From Arbacia lixula (Eukaryota; Echinodermata; Echinoidea; Arbacioida; Arbaciidae), in assembly GCA_963669155.1 (NCBI GenBank), contig OZ022578.1:14375900-14439899 (forward strand): DNA of 64,000 bases, written 5' to 3'. Positions 48,059 to 58,460 of the stretch are shown one piece after another. The translations under genes were made by a program, and so were the position numbers. The notes under the pieces were generated by a model. It ran no database searches, was not told the DNA's origin, and saw nothing but the letters and a program-made list of their open reading frames with translations. Numbering within the stretch: the first letter of the stretch is position 1; each line of letters begins with the position of its first letter.

Positions 48059-48390
48059 CTTCCCCCTCCATCCCCCTCCATCCCCCTCCATCCCCCTCCA
48101 TCCCCCTCCATCCCCCTCCATCCCCCTCCATCCCCCTCCATCCCCCTCCATCCCCCTCCATCCCCCTCCATCCCCCTCCATCCCCCTCCATCCCCCTCCA
48201 TCCCCCTCCATCCCCCTCCATCCCCCTCCATCCCCCTCCATCCCCCTCCATCCCCCTCCATCCCCCTCCATCCCCCTCCATCCCCCTCCATCCCCCTCCA
48301 TCCCCCTCCACCCCCCTCCACCCCCCTCCATCCCCCTCCATCCTCCTCCATCCTCCTCCATCCTCCTCCATCCTCCTCCATCCTCCTCCC
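48059..48390. repeat. 10-bp minisatellite (TCCCCCTCCA)n
   Basis: Thirty-three units of tccccctcca. The first 25 (48061-48310) are identical; the last eight carry c and tcctcctcca variants. It produces long open frames on both strands (Pro/Ser/Ile/Leu on plus, Gly/Trp/Met/Glu/Asp on minus) that are artefacts. The purine strand (tggaggggga) has high quadruplex and triplex potential. Confidence 0.98.
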
Positions 48391-48439
48391 CCATTTTCAT
48401 TCCTTCTCCCCCTTGTTCCCCTCTCATAGCCTTTTGTTA

Positions 48440-48725
48440 CTTTTAGTACCGTACTATCGACAAAACCGGGGCTAAGAAAAATCACTCCTGTTCTCACTTG
48501 CTTTGGTAACCCCGACTTTGTAGGTAATGAATATTCATGATTCTCTATGCTCGCATTTCATGCACGGGGCTCGAGAAAGCGCAAGTTCTGTTTTTGTCGC
48601 CTTCCTTAACCCTGAATTATTTTTTTTTTGTTCTCACTGGCTTTCTTAGCGGGCTTGGTGAGGCTAAAAGGGGGGGGGGGGCGAAACACCGTAATTGCCG
48701 GGGCTAAGCAAAATTTGTGACAATG
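48440..48725. repeat. Possible MITE with GGGGCTAAG ends
   Basis: The words ccggggctaagaaaaat and gccggggctaagcaaaat, and tgttctcacttgcttt and tgttctcactggcttt, recur within 280 bp, and a ttttgtcg word is repeated. Ends cannot be paired cleanly. It may be a short non-autonomous element. Confidence 0.4.
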
Positions 48726-49578
48726 AGAAAAGAGCTATAATCATGCTTCCCCTCCTGCAAAACTAAGAATGCAATTAATCCTTTTCAATGAAATTTAATC
48801 GTATACGTTCCCATTTTCTCCCCACATTCCCCCCTTACTCTCTCTACCCCTCTCCACCCCTACAAACACTACTCACAACACAGAACTAAACTGTTCCAGA
48901 TGAATTTGAATATTCATTATTGTCATTGCTGATGCATTAAACAGAGGAAGTGCTTTTCCTCGAAAAAGGAAGGCAGTCTTCATTCTGTTTTTCTGTTAGA
49001 TAAAGAGCTTCGTTCTGAATAATGAATGTCGCATCTTTCTGAGTACCTGCCCACTCAATCAGACGCCCTCAGTTAAAGAGAGTATACAAAGAGATTCTCA
49101 AGATCAGCGCACTTGACTTGTGCATCTTGTGATCTACATAGAGTTTGCTAGCCTACGCTCAAGCCTGCAAGCTGCTCCCTTCTTCTAAACTACAATCACT
49201 TCCACGTCTGGACAGACAGACTAGCATTCTCTCTCTTCTCCCTCTCCACGACATGAGGGCAGAGGGAAAAAGGAAGCTCTACTTAGTCTATGTGTCCATA
49301 CTCGGTTGTGACTGTATGGGATTGATAAGAAAGCTCACAGACTGGAACCTAGACTAATATTTTACAGGCACAAACCCTTATCAAGCAGTCAGGGAGTGAG
49401 TTAAAATAGCTTCCACTCTGTCTTTTTTTAATGTAGCACTTCAAGTTCAGGTACATAAGGGCTTAGTTCAAACAAGATTAATTACTCATCCGTTCCCTTC
49501 TTCTCTTCTTCTGTCAGAGGCAAATTGTACAGTAATTAGTCTTCTATGCTAGACCCGTTCGTAATCTGAACCAGGGGT

Positions 49579-50333
49579 GGCATTCCGAAAATTAACTTAC
49601 AGTTGAGGCCAGAAGCTAACATACACCCAGGAAATTCAAAGAAAAGTTGACACTTGCCAAACATAAAATTTAATGTATCTTATAAAAAAATTGTGCTATC
49701 ATGACGAATTTGATATCAAACAAATTAGTATGTCATGACCCTTCATTACATTGCTTTGTCATCAGGAGCTGAAAAATATTTAGGTATCATTTTCCCCAAA
49801 GAAAATCTTCATATTTTAGACAAATTAAAAATGAAAACTTGACCAAAACATTTCATATATGTGCGAGTTACTTCTCAACACAAACATTTCAGATTACACT
49901 TTTTTGCTCAGTGGTGACATATCATGATAGAAAGTGTAATATAAATAATAGATTTGACATTTATTTATTTCTATGAAACGTTGTTTGAAAATATATAACA
50001 AACAATAGAATACGTTTGGCACGAATATTTTTTTCTTCAAAGAAAATTTCACATTAAATATAATTTAATCCCAATGTCATCACAATCATGTGAAAGAGCT
50101 GAATACGCTCTTTTGTTTGATACCAAATTTGTTGTGGTAGTATTTATATTTCTGAAGATATAGTACATTTTATGATGTTTGGCAAGTGAACAAATTTCAC
50201 TGAATTCCATGGGTGTATGTAAACTTTTGGCTTCAACTGTAGGTTTTGACTGAAAATTTCCACTACGATCAAAACTGGGATTGGCCTATTGGTATACATG
50301 TAGTATATGACTTGTGTTAGTTTTCAGAATACC
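49579..50333. mobile_element. Short inverted-repeat element (GGCATTCTGAAAA family) split by a Tc1-type MITE
   Basis: Outer ends ggcattccgaaaattaactt and gacttgtgttagttttcagaatacc are inverted repeats, and the inner words (ccactacgatc, ggcctattggtat) match the intact copy at 921-1033. About 640 bp of it is a separate inserted element. Confidence 0.8.
49600..50239. mobile_element. Tc1/mariner-type MITE (nested)
   Basis: A 640-bp element with ends CAGTTGAGGCCAGAAGCTAA and TTTTGGCTTCAACTG, flanked on both sides by TA (49598-49599 and 50240-50241), the Tc1/mariner target duplication. The terminal CAGTTGA...catacaccc layout closely resembles fish Tc1-like transposon ends such as those of Sleeping Beauty. 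Imperfect pairing continues well inward (cacttgccaaacat against atgtttggcaagtg; gatatcaaacaaatt against tttgtttgatacc). There is no transposase ORF. Its position inside another repeat dates it as the later insertion. Confidence 0.85.
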
Positions 50334-51179
50334 AATAGCCTAGTGAAGACAGTTGTCGATTTAATTTTCTTTCAGAATATGCATTTTTTGTGATGACAAC
50401 ATTTTGAAACATCATACTTTTAACTAGTCTTTGTACAGGCCCTAAGACACAACTGACAAGTCACACTTTAGTCTGAAATGGTGTGTGAATTACATGTAGG
50501 TCTGTGCCATCATAATTCTAAGACTACACACAAGTCATTGGACATGTGATATACCATTGTTCAGTCAGAATCTTGCTCTTAGACAAAGCTCAGCTCAACT
50601 CATTGTGCATTTGAGCTACATGTACATCTGTGAAAACAATCTTCCAATGCTCTTTACATCTATATGTTAATTCAGATATGTTTCATGCACCATTTGTGTA
50701 TTAAATCAGGATTTCCTCGTAATGCAAACATTTCCTGTGGCCTAAATATCTGTCCTTAATGTGCCATAGAAACTATGTGGGTGCTTTTCAGAGTTTTTTC
50801 TCTCTCTGCCATTCCCACCCATATCATTTCATGAGAGTCAAGCTTGACTAATACAGGAATGCAATGTGTCTGCTAAACTCTTTTCATGTAGTCTGGTTGG
50901 TAACCTTTTCCCCCTGAGTCTGAAACAATGTGCAGGCGCATGTATTTCCTCTTTCTCTTATTTGTTTGTTTTGGCTATTGTGAATTGTTTGTGGGGGCTA
51001 TTTTTGAGTGTGATGACACAAAATGAACTCCATTAAGTATATTTTGTATAATTTGCCATATAAGGGAAAATGATGTTTGAACAGGGGCTCTTTTGTCTTT
51101 TTTAGGGGGCTGTTATTTCTGTTGAGAGTGCTAATTTGCCTTGAACCACGTGTAATGTTTTCATTGCTGTTAATTTTGA

Positions 51180-51245
51180 ACAATCTCTCTCTCTCTCTCT
51201 CTCCCTCTCTCTCCCTCTCTCTCCCTCTCTCTCCCTTTCTCTCTC

Positions 51246-51290
<45 letters not shown>
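51180..51290. repeat. (CT)n microsatellite
   Basis: Nearly pure ctctct with ctccct interruptions. Lies in the 14-kb intron about 400 bp before the next exon. Confidence 0.95.
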
Positions 51291-51292
<2 letters not shown>

Positions 51293-51699
51293 TTGAATAC
51301 CCTTCTCTTCCTTCTACCACCCATCTATCTCTCCTTCTCCCTGTTTTCCACCCCCCCCCCCCCCCTCTTCTTCCCTCCATCCACCTCTATCCTTGGGAAT
51401 ACAGCCAGCAATGTCATCAAGCACATAGAGTGTAGACATTGGTCATTGCTATGTTGGACAAGCTGCAGGGTCTTCCCCAATCCTTCTCAGTACTATCCAG
51501 TGATAGCCCCATGTCAATTACAACACAGTTTCTTGCCTATGGGACTGAGAGAGTTAATCATCACATATCCAACTAATGATAGCCCCATGCTCATTATGAC
51601 ACAGTTTATCACCTATGCTGGGAAAAAGAGTGTGAACAAGAAAAGAATGTATGTAGAATGATTCACGATAAAAGTGGATGATTTTTGGTTGCTTTTCAG

Positions 51700-51839
51700 G
51701 CAATCGTTAAATGAGGAATCTGACCAGAGGAGTCGACGGTTGGACCATGTGGAAGGCAAGGCGTGCGTGATCAAGAGACACCAAGATCTAGGCACTGCTA
51801 CTATCACCACTAAACTGGATGAGAGCAACAATACAATTG
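51700..51839 (+). CDS. Exon 2 of the identified series: charged linker
   Basis: A 140-nt exon. Acceptor ttgcttttcag; donor caattg then GTAAGC. Its single first base completes a codon with the two bases left by the ankyrin exon (GAG, Glu). It then gives 46 codons, QSLNEESDQRSRRLDHVEGK to DESNNTI, and leaves one base. The peptide is hydrophilic, rich in Glu/Asp/Arg/Lys, with no domain I recognise. The strong splice sites and the phase match support it. Confidence 0.75.
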
Positions 51840-52883
51840 GTAAGCTATTGGAATTGCCAGTACCCATGTTGAGAACTTCCCCACCCACTTCCCCTCCCCC
51901 TCCCCCCCCCCCCCCCCCGCCTATCATTTACCCCATCACTATGAACGTGGTCTTTTGTTACGTGCACACAATTTAAAAGGGACCCATTGAAATGTTGTCC
52001 ATTATTGAGCTATATATTTCTCCATATATGATGGCTGTAAGTTAACATCACTCGTACAGTGTTGTGTAAGTGGTGTTTCTAACAGAGATGACGTCAATGA
52101 TGTGTCTTTTAAACAAATTCATGAGTGCTGAAGTAGTGTCACCTCAAACTAAAATAAAGATATCACCAAACTTGTTTTGAATACCCATCTTAATGACTGC
52201 AGCTACCTCTGTATGAAGGCAAGCTACAGAGTAAAACTCATTTATGAAGCAGATTGGTCTGTCAATTGCCGGAAATGAGGAAATCAAATGAATTCTCGAG
52301 AATCCACGGTGCTTGAAATTGACATGGCCAGGAATTAGTCCTTGGGGTAATGAAACTATATTTCATGATCTGCTGCAGTCGGGTCATTAGCTCTGCCATT
52401 GACCTACGAGTTAGACTATAAATGCTACCCATCCATGTAGTTTGGCCAACCTGATAAAAAAAACCTCACAAGGGCACACATTTTCCATACAAGACTTGGA
52501 TTAAAAATTGGCCACCTTAACACCTGTCTTCGAGGTCCGGCTCGCTACTGGTTATTAGTTTATTTGATTTAATTTTTTTTCTGTTATATGTCAATTTGTC
52601 ATCTGTTTATTTATTGTTTGTACCAATGATTTGTTTTTTCTTGATGGGGCTCCTTTTTCAGCCAAACGTCAAGACGCCAACACCCTATAGTCCTAAACCA
52701 TACTTTACTTTAAACCTTACAAGAAAAATACATATTTTTTCATATTAATAGGTCTTGTTTATTGTTACTGAATTCACCCAATCCCGGTGTTTAGTTTTTG
52801 TCTGATTTATTTGTTTATCATGTGCTTTTGCGTTTCCTCTTTCCAACCTCCAATTTGTTTCCCTGTCTCTTTCCCGCCTGTAG
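51840..52883 (+). other. Intron (1.04 kb)
   Basis: GTAAGC to gcctgtag. Contains a poly-C run near 51903-51918; nothing else recognised. Confidence 0.7.
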
Positions 52884-53006
52884 AGGACGACATCCAGATG
52901 CTACGGGACGTAGTGAGCTACATGGAGGCAGATGAGGAAGACAGCCCTCGGAATATGTCACCTCGTAGGGCGGGCAAACAGACCAGATTCGGACACGTCT
53001 CACCAG
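52884..53006 (+). CDS. Exon 3: linker with SPRR motif
   Basis: A 123-nt exon, phase 1 at both ends. Acceptor tttcccgcctgtag; donor caccag then GTAAGC. The split codon is GAG (Glu), followed by DDIQMLRDVVSYMEADEEDS and then SPRRAGKQTRFGHVSP. The first half looks helical and acidic; the second is basic with SP sites that could be phosphorylated. Because both phases are 1, it could be skipped or included without a frameshift. Confidence 0.78.
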
Positions 53007-53679
53007 GTAAGCACAAGCAGACCTCTAACTTGCAGGCTCAAACCCTTGTCAATCAGTCTAAATAGCTGTTTTCGTAATGTATTCACAAATGTCCCCCTAA
53101 CTACTGCCTCGTGACGAGTTATCACATTCACCTGTACTTCGTGATTCAGCTTTAATGGATGGAACGGACTCTTAATCTATTAGTTGTTGCTACTCGGACA
53201 GACCTTGGACAAGCTTTGGGGTTTACCATTAGAAACATATTATTTGAGCAAAGTGAATGAAATTTGCATACGTAACGAAAATGGACGATAACTGTGAACC
53301 AGCGGACACAACTAATCAGTCAGACGTTAGTCTGGGCTTACAGATATGTGTTTTGAGACAGTTTTTCAATTGTGGAATAGTGTTTTTTCTTTTCATTTTT
53401 CTCCATAGACCTTATACATGAAATGTCATACTTAAGTCATTTTATGTGCGAATATATACCAGTGAATAAAATTTGTTAGTAGTTTAGCCAGTATCACGTT
53501 TTGCTAAAATTGTCCGAATATTTTGTTATCTGCAGCTTATTGTCGACCAAATGTAAGTATTCTAAAGTGAATATAGATTGGCCTCTGTTATATTTTCTTG
53601 CCCTCGAGGCATAAAGTGGAGACTGAATGAAAGAAAACTATGATTAAATATCAATCTTGACCCATGCTTGTTCCCACAG
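53007..53679 (+). other. Intron (673 bp) with a MITE
   Basis: GTAAGC to gttcccacag. About a third of it is the repeat at 53066-53284. Confidence 0.7.
53066..53284. mobile_element. MITE, CCATTTTCGTAAC family, copy 3
   Basis: The left tgttttcgtaatgtattcac and right gcatacgtaacgaaaatgg are inverted repeats. The interior cacctgtacttcgtgattcag and caagctttggggtttaccat match copy 1. Confidence 0.8.
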
Positions 53680-53787
53680 ATCAGGGACTGAGTGAGAGTA
53701 GTTGTTCTGAAGATGAAGATGAAGATGATGAGGATGACTACATCCGGACCAGCAGAGAGTACCGAGGCAGACTAGAACCAGTCCTAG
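53680..53787 (+). CDS. Exon 4: acidic Ser/Asp/Glu segment
   Basis: A 108-nt exon, phase 1 at both ends. Acceptor gcttgttcccacag; donor cctag then GTAAGG. The split codon is GAT (Asp), then QGLSESSCSEDEDEDDEDDY and IRTSREYRGRLEPVL. The acidic run with upstream serines is typical of casein-kinase-2-type regions in disordered linkers; no named domain. Like exon 3 it is symmetric and could be a cassette exon. Confidence 0.72.
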
Positions 53788-54077
53788 GTAAGGAGACAAG
53801 TGGTCTTGGTTTAAGACTGTGGGTTACTTCTTTGTACTTTGTAATGTATTATTTCCCACAACTCATATAGTAAATACAATGATAGAAACACAACTTGATA
53901 AATAAACATCAAATAAATACATAAAAAATTTGAAGAAATAGGAATGATGTTGATTATGTTGAGCCTGTGGAGGAGTCCAAAAAAACAGAGCTTTGTCACC
54001 TGGGCCCCTTTGAACAAAAAAAGATTATAACCAAAATCATTAGTCAATTATAAACTAATTCTATGAAATATATGTAA

Positions 54078-54647
54078 TTATATTCCACATACTAAGAATG
54101 TTGCTATATGATTGGTCAAGAGTTGATCACGTGATGAGGCGTAGTTTTTCCTATCAGATCACCTGAGAATAAAAGTTCGTTGATAGTACTTTTTGGTTTC
54201 GCTGATCTCTTCACTCCTCACAGTCCTAATGCGTGATTAATATTTTGAGTACGCGCGAAATAAAAGTGCGTTACACTCGGACTATCACTTGACATCTAAC
54301 ACGTCCTAATGCGCGTCCTAATACGCGTCCTAATGCGTGTCCTAATTCGCGTCCTAACGCGTGTTCCCCATGGCAGCGGCTCGGGGTTATGGAGATAAGT
54401 AAACGTTACCTTTTTACGTCAAATTGTCATTTTTGGTATAGATAGTTGGTTTCAGATGTGGAATATAAAGCAAATAATCAACTTTTGGTTTCAAGCAATG
54501 AGACGAGCTATCACTTCCTGGGCGATCTGAATGTATACGCTATCTTTCCTCAGCTGCGCTTCGGAAAGATAGCTACATCAAGATCGCCTCTGAAGTGATA
54601 GTTCGTCCCATCACCCTCACCAACGCTGATTATTTGCTTACTATATT
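54078..54647. mobile_element. Two-module fold-back element, second example
   Basis: Module 1 is bounded by an exact 13-bp inverted repeat, ttatattccacat at 54078-54090 and atgtggaatataa at 54456-54468. Module 2 follows at once: a hairpin from about 54469 to 54647 (caaataatcaac against gctgattatttg; gctatcacttc against gaagtgatag; atctttcc against ggaaagat) with centre tcagctgcgcttc. This is the architecture of the element in the retrotransposon LTR at 9837-10537. Five 12-bp cgtcctaatgcg units lie at 54302-54361. Confidence 0.7.
54302..54361. repeat. 12-bp tandem repeat, five units
   Basis: cgtcctaatgcg, cgtcctaatacg, cgtcctaatgcg, tgtcctaattcg, cgtcctaacgcg in direct succession, inside the fold-back element. 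Confidence 0.9.
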
Positions 54648-54842
54648 GACGGATGATAATAAAAAAACCCAGAAATGTGGCAAGGGAAAGGGAGCAGGGA
54701 GGGAGGGTAGATGGGTGGGTGTTTGGGAGGGGGGGGGGAGTGTCAAAATACACTGCAATTATCTATATCTGCAGACTAGCATGTCTTAGATTCTCTCTCT
54801 CAGATGTGAGGAAAGAGGGGAGAAGGAAGGGTGCTGAATCCA

Positions 54843-54993
54843 GGGCCCCATTGCATAAAACTTACCATTAATGGTAACTCTTTCATCAATGGTAACTACC
54901 ATTGGTTCACAGCCAATTACATTCAAGGTTTCCATAGAAGTTGTCATTTGTTGCAAAGTTTATATCAATGGTAAGTTTTATGCAACAGGGCCC
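54843..54993. mobile_element. MITE, GGGCCCTGTTGCATAAAACTTACCAT family, copy 2
   Basis: A 151-bp element with ends gggccccattgcataaaact and gttttatgcaacagggccc and the same inner taccattaatggtaa pairing as copy 1. Confidence 0.82.
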
Positions 54994-56622
54994 ATACATA
55001 AAGGGAAAGTCCACCCTTAAGTTAGGGTGCTTTTGGTAAAATCATGAGCATGAAAGAAACAAATAAGTTAACGTTTACCAGAAATCTGTGGAAGGATAAC
55101 AGAGTTTTGAACTTCGAAATTCTTCACTTTGGGATATCACTTGTGAGCTTCTCTGCTTGTGTATTAATCATTTTGAATATTGTTATTTTCTCAAAAGGAT
55201 TTAAATGATTTATCCTGTGCATACAGTGTACCTCTTTGAAAACAATGTATTCCTTCATGAAAGCCAGAAAAGCGGCAATTAAGGGGATCATGCAGCACAC
55301 AACATGACGCAAATTGCATCACAAATTTTAGCTTTAAAAAAGTCATCGAGCTGAGATTTAGGCGGTAATGTTATGTTTTAGGCGTAATATTTGGGGTTTT
55401 ATTATGTTATTTTGGCACATGAAATAGACACAAGTCACAGAGAATGTCATTTTATCTGGCACAGCAGGAGATGAGATTACTTATTAGTTTCAAGGTTTAA
55501 CTAGTCTACAAAATAGGAATTTGACCAGCTGGGAGTAGATAAAATGGCTATAAAATGAAGAATGAACCAAGTGAAGCTTAGAAGGCATCAATAGTGTAGC
55601 ATTGTTTGGACAGTTGAATTGTGCTTGCTGCCCTCTACTGTTTATTTTCTACTTAGTTTATTCTTTTTACTGGCATGCAAGATCTATACAATCTTGTTGT
55701 GGTGTTGGAGCTGGTGGCATTATTACCTTTAGTTGTATGTGTGTCTGTCCAGCTTCCATCTGTCCCTCTGTCTACCACTAATCAATGCTCCCATGTCGAC
55801 CCTGCTGAATAAAGCGATCGCAACCCACTTGGCTCAAGTAGAGACACTACAGCACTTTTAACACTAGTGATGTAACCAAAATCCTATGTCTGCACATGAA
55901 CACATTCTTGCATCAGAAATATACATGAATTCCTGAAATATATTTATATACAGATATAACTGTAGTTACATTAGTAAGTATAGCATGTTACATCATTTGT
56001 ATGCCCAAAATTTCGTTTCAAAATTGAAATTACCTCTGAAAGCCCTTTTACTAAAATCTAGCTGAAAGGTCCTTACGGTGAACTACTCATGAATATTTAT
56101 GAGTCAGATTGAACTCTTAAGTATTTGTTTCCACGTTTTTTATGTATTAATCTGTGCACTAGAAAAAGTTTGAAGGTTAAGCCACTGGCTGCCCGGTAAG
56201 CAGGAACTTGCAGGTTCAAATTCTTCTGGTTCCAAGATTTCTGCTCTTCATTCCTGTACAGGTCGGAGCATGCTATCCTTACTACTACTACTGTGTGTAT
56301 GCCTACCATTTATTTTCAAAATTGAAATTACCCCAGAAAACCCTTTCATTGAATTTAAGCAGATATAACTCTATCACTCTTTAACTCTATCACTCTATCA
56401 CTCTATATGTGTAACGGGACCATACCAATAAGCCAGCGTGCTTATTTTGGTTCCCCCACAAACTTGAATATTTAGACATTATGCAGTTGTCGTTTTTTAC
56501 ATCTTGTTTTTTAAAGTGGAAATAAATTGAATTGAATTGAATTGAATGTAATTTGTTGAAATAAACTGTTCTTGAATTGATGACTTTATTTTGTGTGTGT
56601 GACTGTTTTATGCTTGCCACAG

Positions 56623-56702
56623 AGGACAGCATACAGCAGATTCAAACGATCAACCACCACGTCCAGACGCTCAGAAAGGAGAATAGGATCAGGCTGTCAG
56701 AG
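56623..56702 (+). CDS. Exon 5: probable coiled coil
   Basis: An 80-nt exon. Acceptor tatgcttgccacag; donor tcagag then GTAACT. The split codon is GAG (Glu), then DSIQQIQTINHHVQTLRKEN and RIRLSE. It ends in phase 0. Hydrophobic residues (I, I, I, V, L, I, L) fall at heptad-like spacing with charged neighbours, which fits a coiled coil. The gene must continue, but no following exon was found with confidence in the remaining 7.3 kb. Confidence 0.75.
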
Positions 56703-57559
56703 GTAACTTGAACTATTTTACAAAGTAGGATATTTTATTATTGCCGCAATGAATCAAGTTTTGCAAACATGCTGTATCAATGATAACACTATTAGACTTT
56801 TGGTCGTGGGAGCTACAGGGTATCAATTTCACATGCTAGTTGATTCTATCCCATACCTTGATAACAGTATTTAAAGTATGTATATTCATGAATATCAGTA
56901 ATTCATTAATGAATATGAATAATGAATGTATGTATATTAATTAATATGAATAATGAATAATTATAAAAAAAATTAATAGTGAAGTATATAAAAGATGTTC
57001 ACATTACTTCTAAAAAAACAAGAAGGACAAAAATTAACATGATATGTAAAGAAACATGTATAAAGATCTGTAGATCTTTTATTTGAATGAGGGTAAAACA
57101 TGAACTATGATTCAAAAGGAGAAAAAAAGATGTTTTTAAATTGTAAACTAGTGCTTGAAACATGGATTGTATTTTCATGAAAAATGGCAATGATTACTGC
57201 AAATGTGTGAAATTTCAGTGTTAAAGTGAAAGGAAATATGATTATCAAAATTAATTTTCAGTAACATGATGTAAATAATAATGAAAATTGTATTTTGTGC
57301 ATGTTTGTTGTTTGTTTATGTTTATCATTGATGGTTTCTCTTTCTTAATCTGAAGCTGGATAATACATTGTATTCAAGATGAACTGTATCCATAGCAATA
57401 TATATTGTATACCATATTTTTCCATGTTCATTTATTTTGTATCTTCAATGTTCATTAGTTACCTTGATTAATTTTTGCAGTTTGTGCTTTTAATGTTCAA
57501 TTTATTTACGTGATTCATTTGCAAAGTGAATGCACTGACAGTCTCCTTTCTGCATAAAG
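56703..57559 (+). other. Start of the next intron; AT-rich
   Basis: Begins GTAACT. Very AT-rich with repeated gaatatg/aatgaat words near 56880-56970. No exon. Confidence 0.5.
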
Positions 57560-57945
57560 AAAACATGGCGGGTCATTGTAGCTGGGACGACAATGCCGAG
57601 TTTGTTGTTGTTCATAAGCGCAATAACGCATGCCCAAACATCTAGGGGGCAGACCTGTGGACTTGCACTTGACTGGACGGTGATGATCAATACGAGTTGT
57701 GATTGGGGGAGATTATTGTCCGGCCCAAGCAAAGCAAACAAGTTGCAGTCGGGGCAGGGAAGGGCAGGGAAGGCGGGCGGGCGGGCGACTTGGCTGTGTG
57801 TGTCTTGTGTCTTGGTCGTGCGGGTCGTGTCTTCGTTGTCGGCGGCGACCGGATGCATCATGTCACGTCATCCGCGGGAGGAAGTGGCCCTGTTTTTGCT
57901 ATCGATTGTCGCAAAAAGGCAATCAATGCTGCTCGCTTGAGCATG
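57560..57945. promoter_or_regulatory. CpG-rich block, possible promoter or enhancer
   Basis: A sharply GC- and CpG-rich block in AT-rich surroundings (ggcgggcgggcgggcg, gtcggcggcgaccgg, gtcacgtcatccgcggg). It contains ETS-like ggaag and CRE-like cacgtca words. It has open frames on plus but no family match. It may be an internal promoter or first exon of another transcript, or a repeat. Assignment rests on composition only. Confidence 0.35.
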
Positions 57946-58460
57946 AACGCTCTCTCTCCTCCCTCCTTGCCCCCCTCCTTAACTCTTTACTTCTACTCTC
58001 GCTCTCTCCAGGTGTATCTCTCTTTTCCATTCTCTTCCTTCACCCCTCTCTCTTTAAATGTGTTTGTTTCCCTATCTGCCTTATATTCTCTTTCCCTCTA
58101 TGTTTATTTTCATAATCTTTGTATAGGAGTCAAACATTTTCCTCCATATCTCCATTCCCTCTCTCAGTCTCTCTCTCCCTCTCTCAACCTCTATATTTCT
58201 TTTCAACTCTCTGTATTTGTCTCTGTCTCTGTCTCTGTCTCTCTTCCTCTTTCTCTTGCTGTCTCTCTTTAATTCTCTCTGTTCTTTTCTCCATCACCTC
58301 TCTGTCTCTGTATCTCTGTCTCTGTCTCTCTTCTTTCTCTCTACCCCCCTCTCTCTCTTTTACTTTGTGACTGGTTTTGTACTAGGGTGTCCCCCTCCCT
58401 CTCTCTCTCTTTTACTTTGTCACTGGTTTTGTACTAGGGTGTTCCATGACAGCATGATTT
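57946..58460. repeat. CT-rich low-complexity block with a 63-bp duplication
   Basis: Imperfect ctctctg and ctctcc repeats. Near the end, cttttactttgtgactggttttgtactagggtg occurs twice (about 58357 and 58420), separated by ccctccctctctctctc. Confidence 0.9.

Larger units (their letters stand above)
37700..51699 (+). other. 14-kb intron between ankyrin exon and second exon
   Basis: GTAAGT at the start, ttgcttttcag at the end. The two flanking leftover bases (ga) plus the first base (g) of the next exon make one Glu codon, so the exons can join directly. An undetected exon inside is possible. It holds at least seven inverted-repeat elements, a 10-bp minisatellite and several G/C homopolymers. 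Sub-stretches without listed features (38509-40125, 40546-41501, 42101-43349, 43722-44234, 44327-46588, 47213-48058, 48391-49578, 50334-51179) show no gene to me. Confidence 0.6.
53788..56622 (+). other. Intron (2.8 kb) with two inverted-repeat elements
   Basis: GTAAGG to tgcttgccacag. Holds the two-module fold-back element and the second GGGCCC-family MITE. The remaining sequence (54994-56622) shows no exon or other repeat that I can support. Confidence 0.7.

Noticed and set aside
47925-48497. ORFs of 123-190 codons with regular Gly/Trp/Met/Glu/Asp or Pro/Ser/Ile/Leu repeats
   Set aside because: Translation of a 10-bp minisatellite read through all three frames; no flanking coding sequence or splice context.
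56160-56230. tRNA-like B-box (ggttcaaattc) suggesting a tRNA gene or SINE
   Set aside because: No cloverleaf can be folded and the A-box is poor; no poly-A or repeat copies seen in the window.
57703-58272. 189-codon plus-strand ORF over the CpG-rich block
   Set aside because: First part follows CpG-rich composition, second part is CT-repeat; competing frames are equally open and none matches a family.
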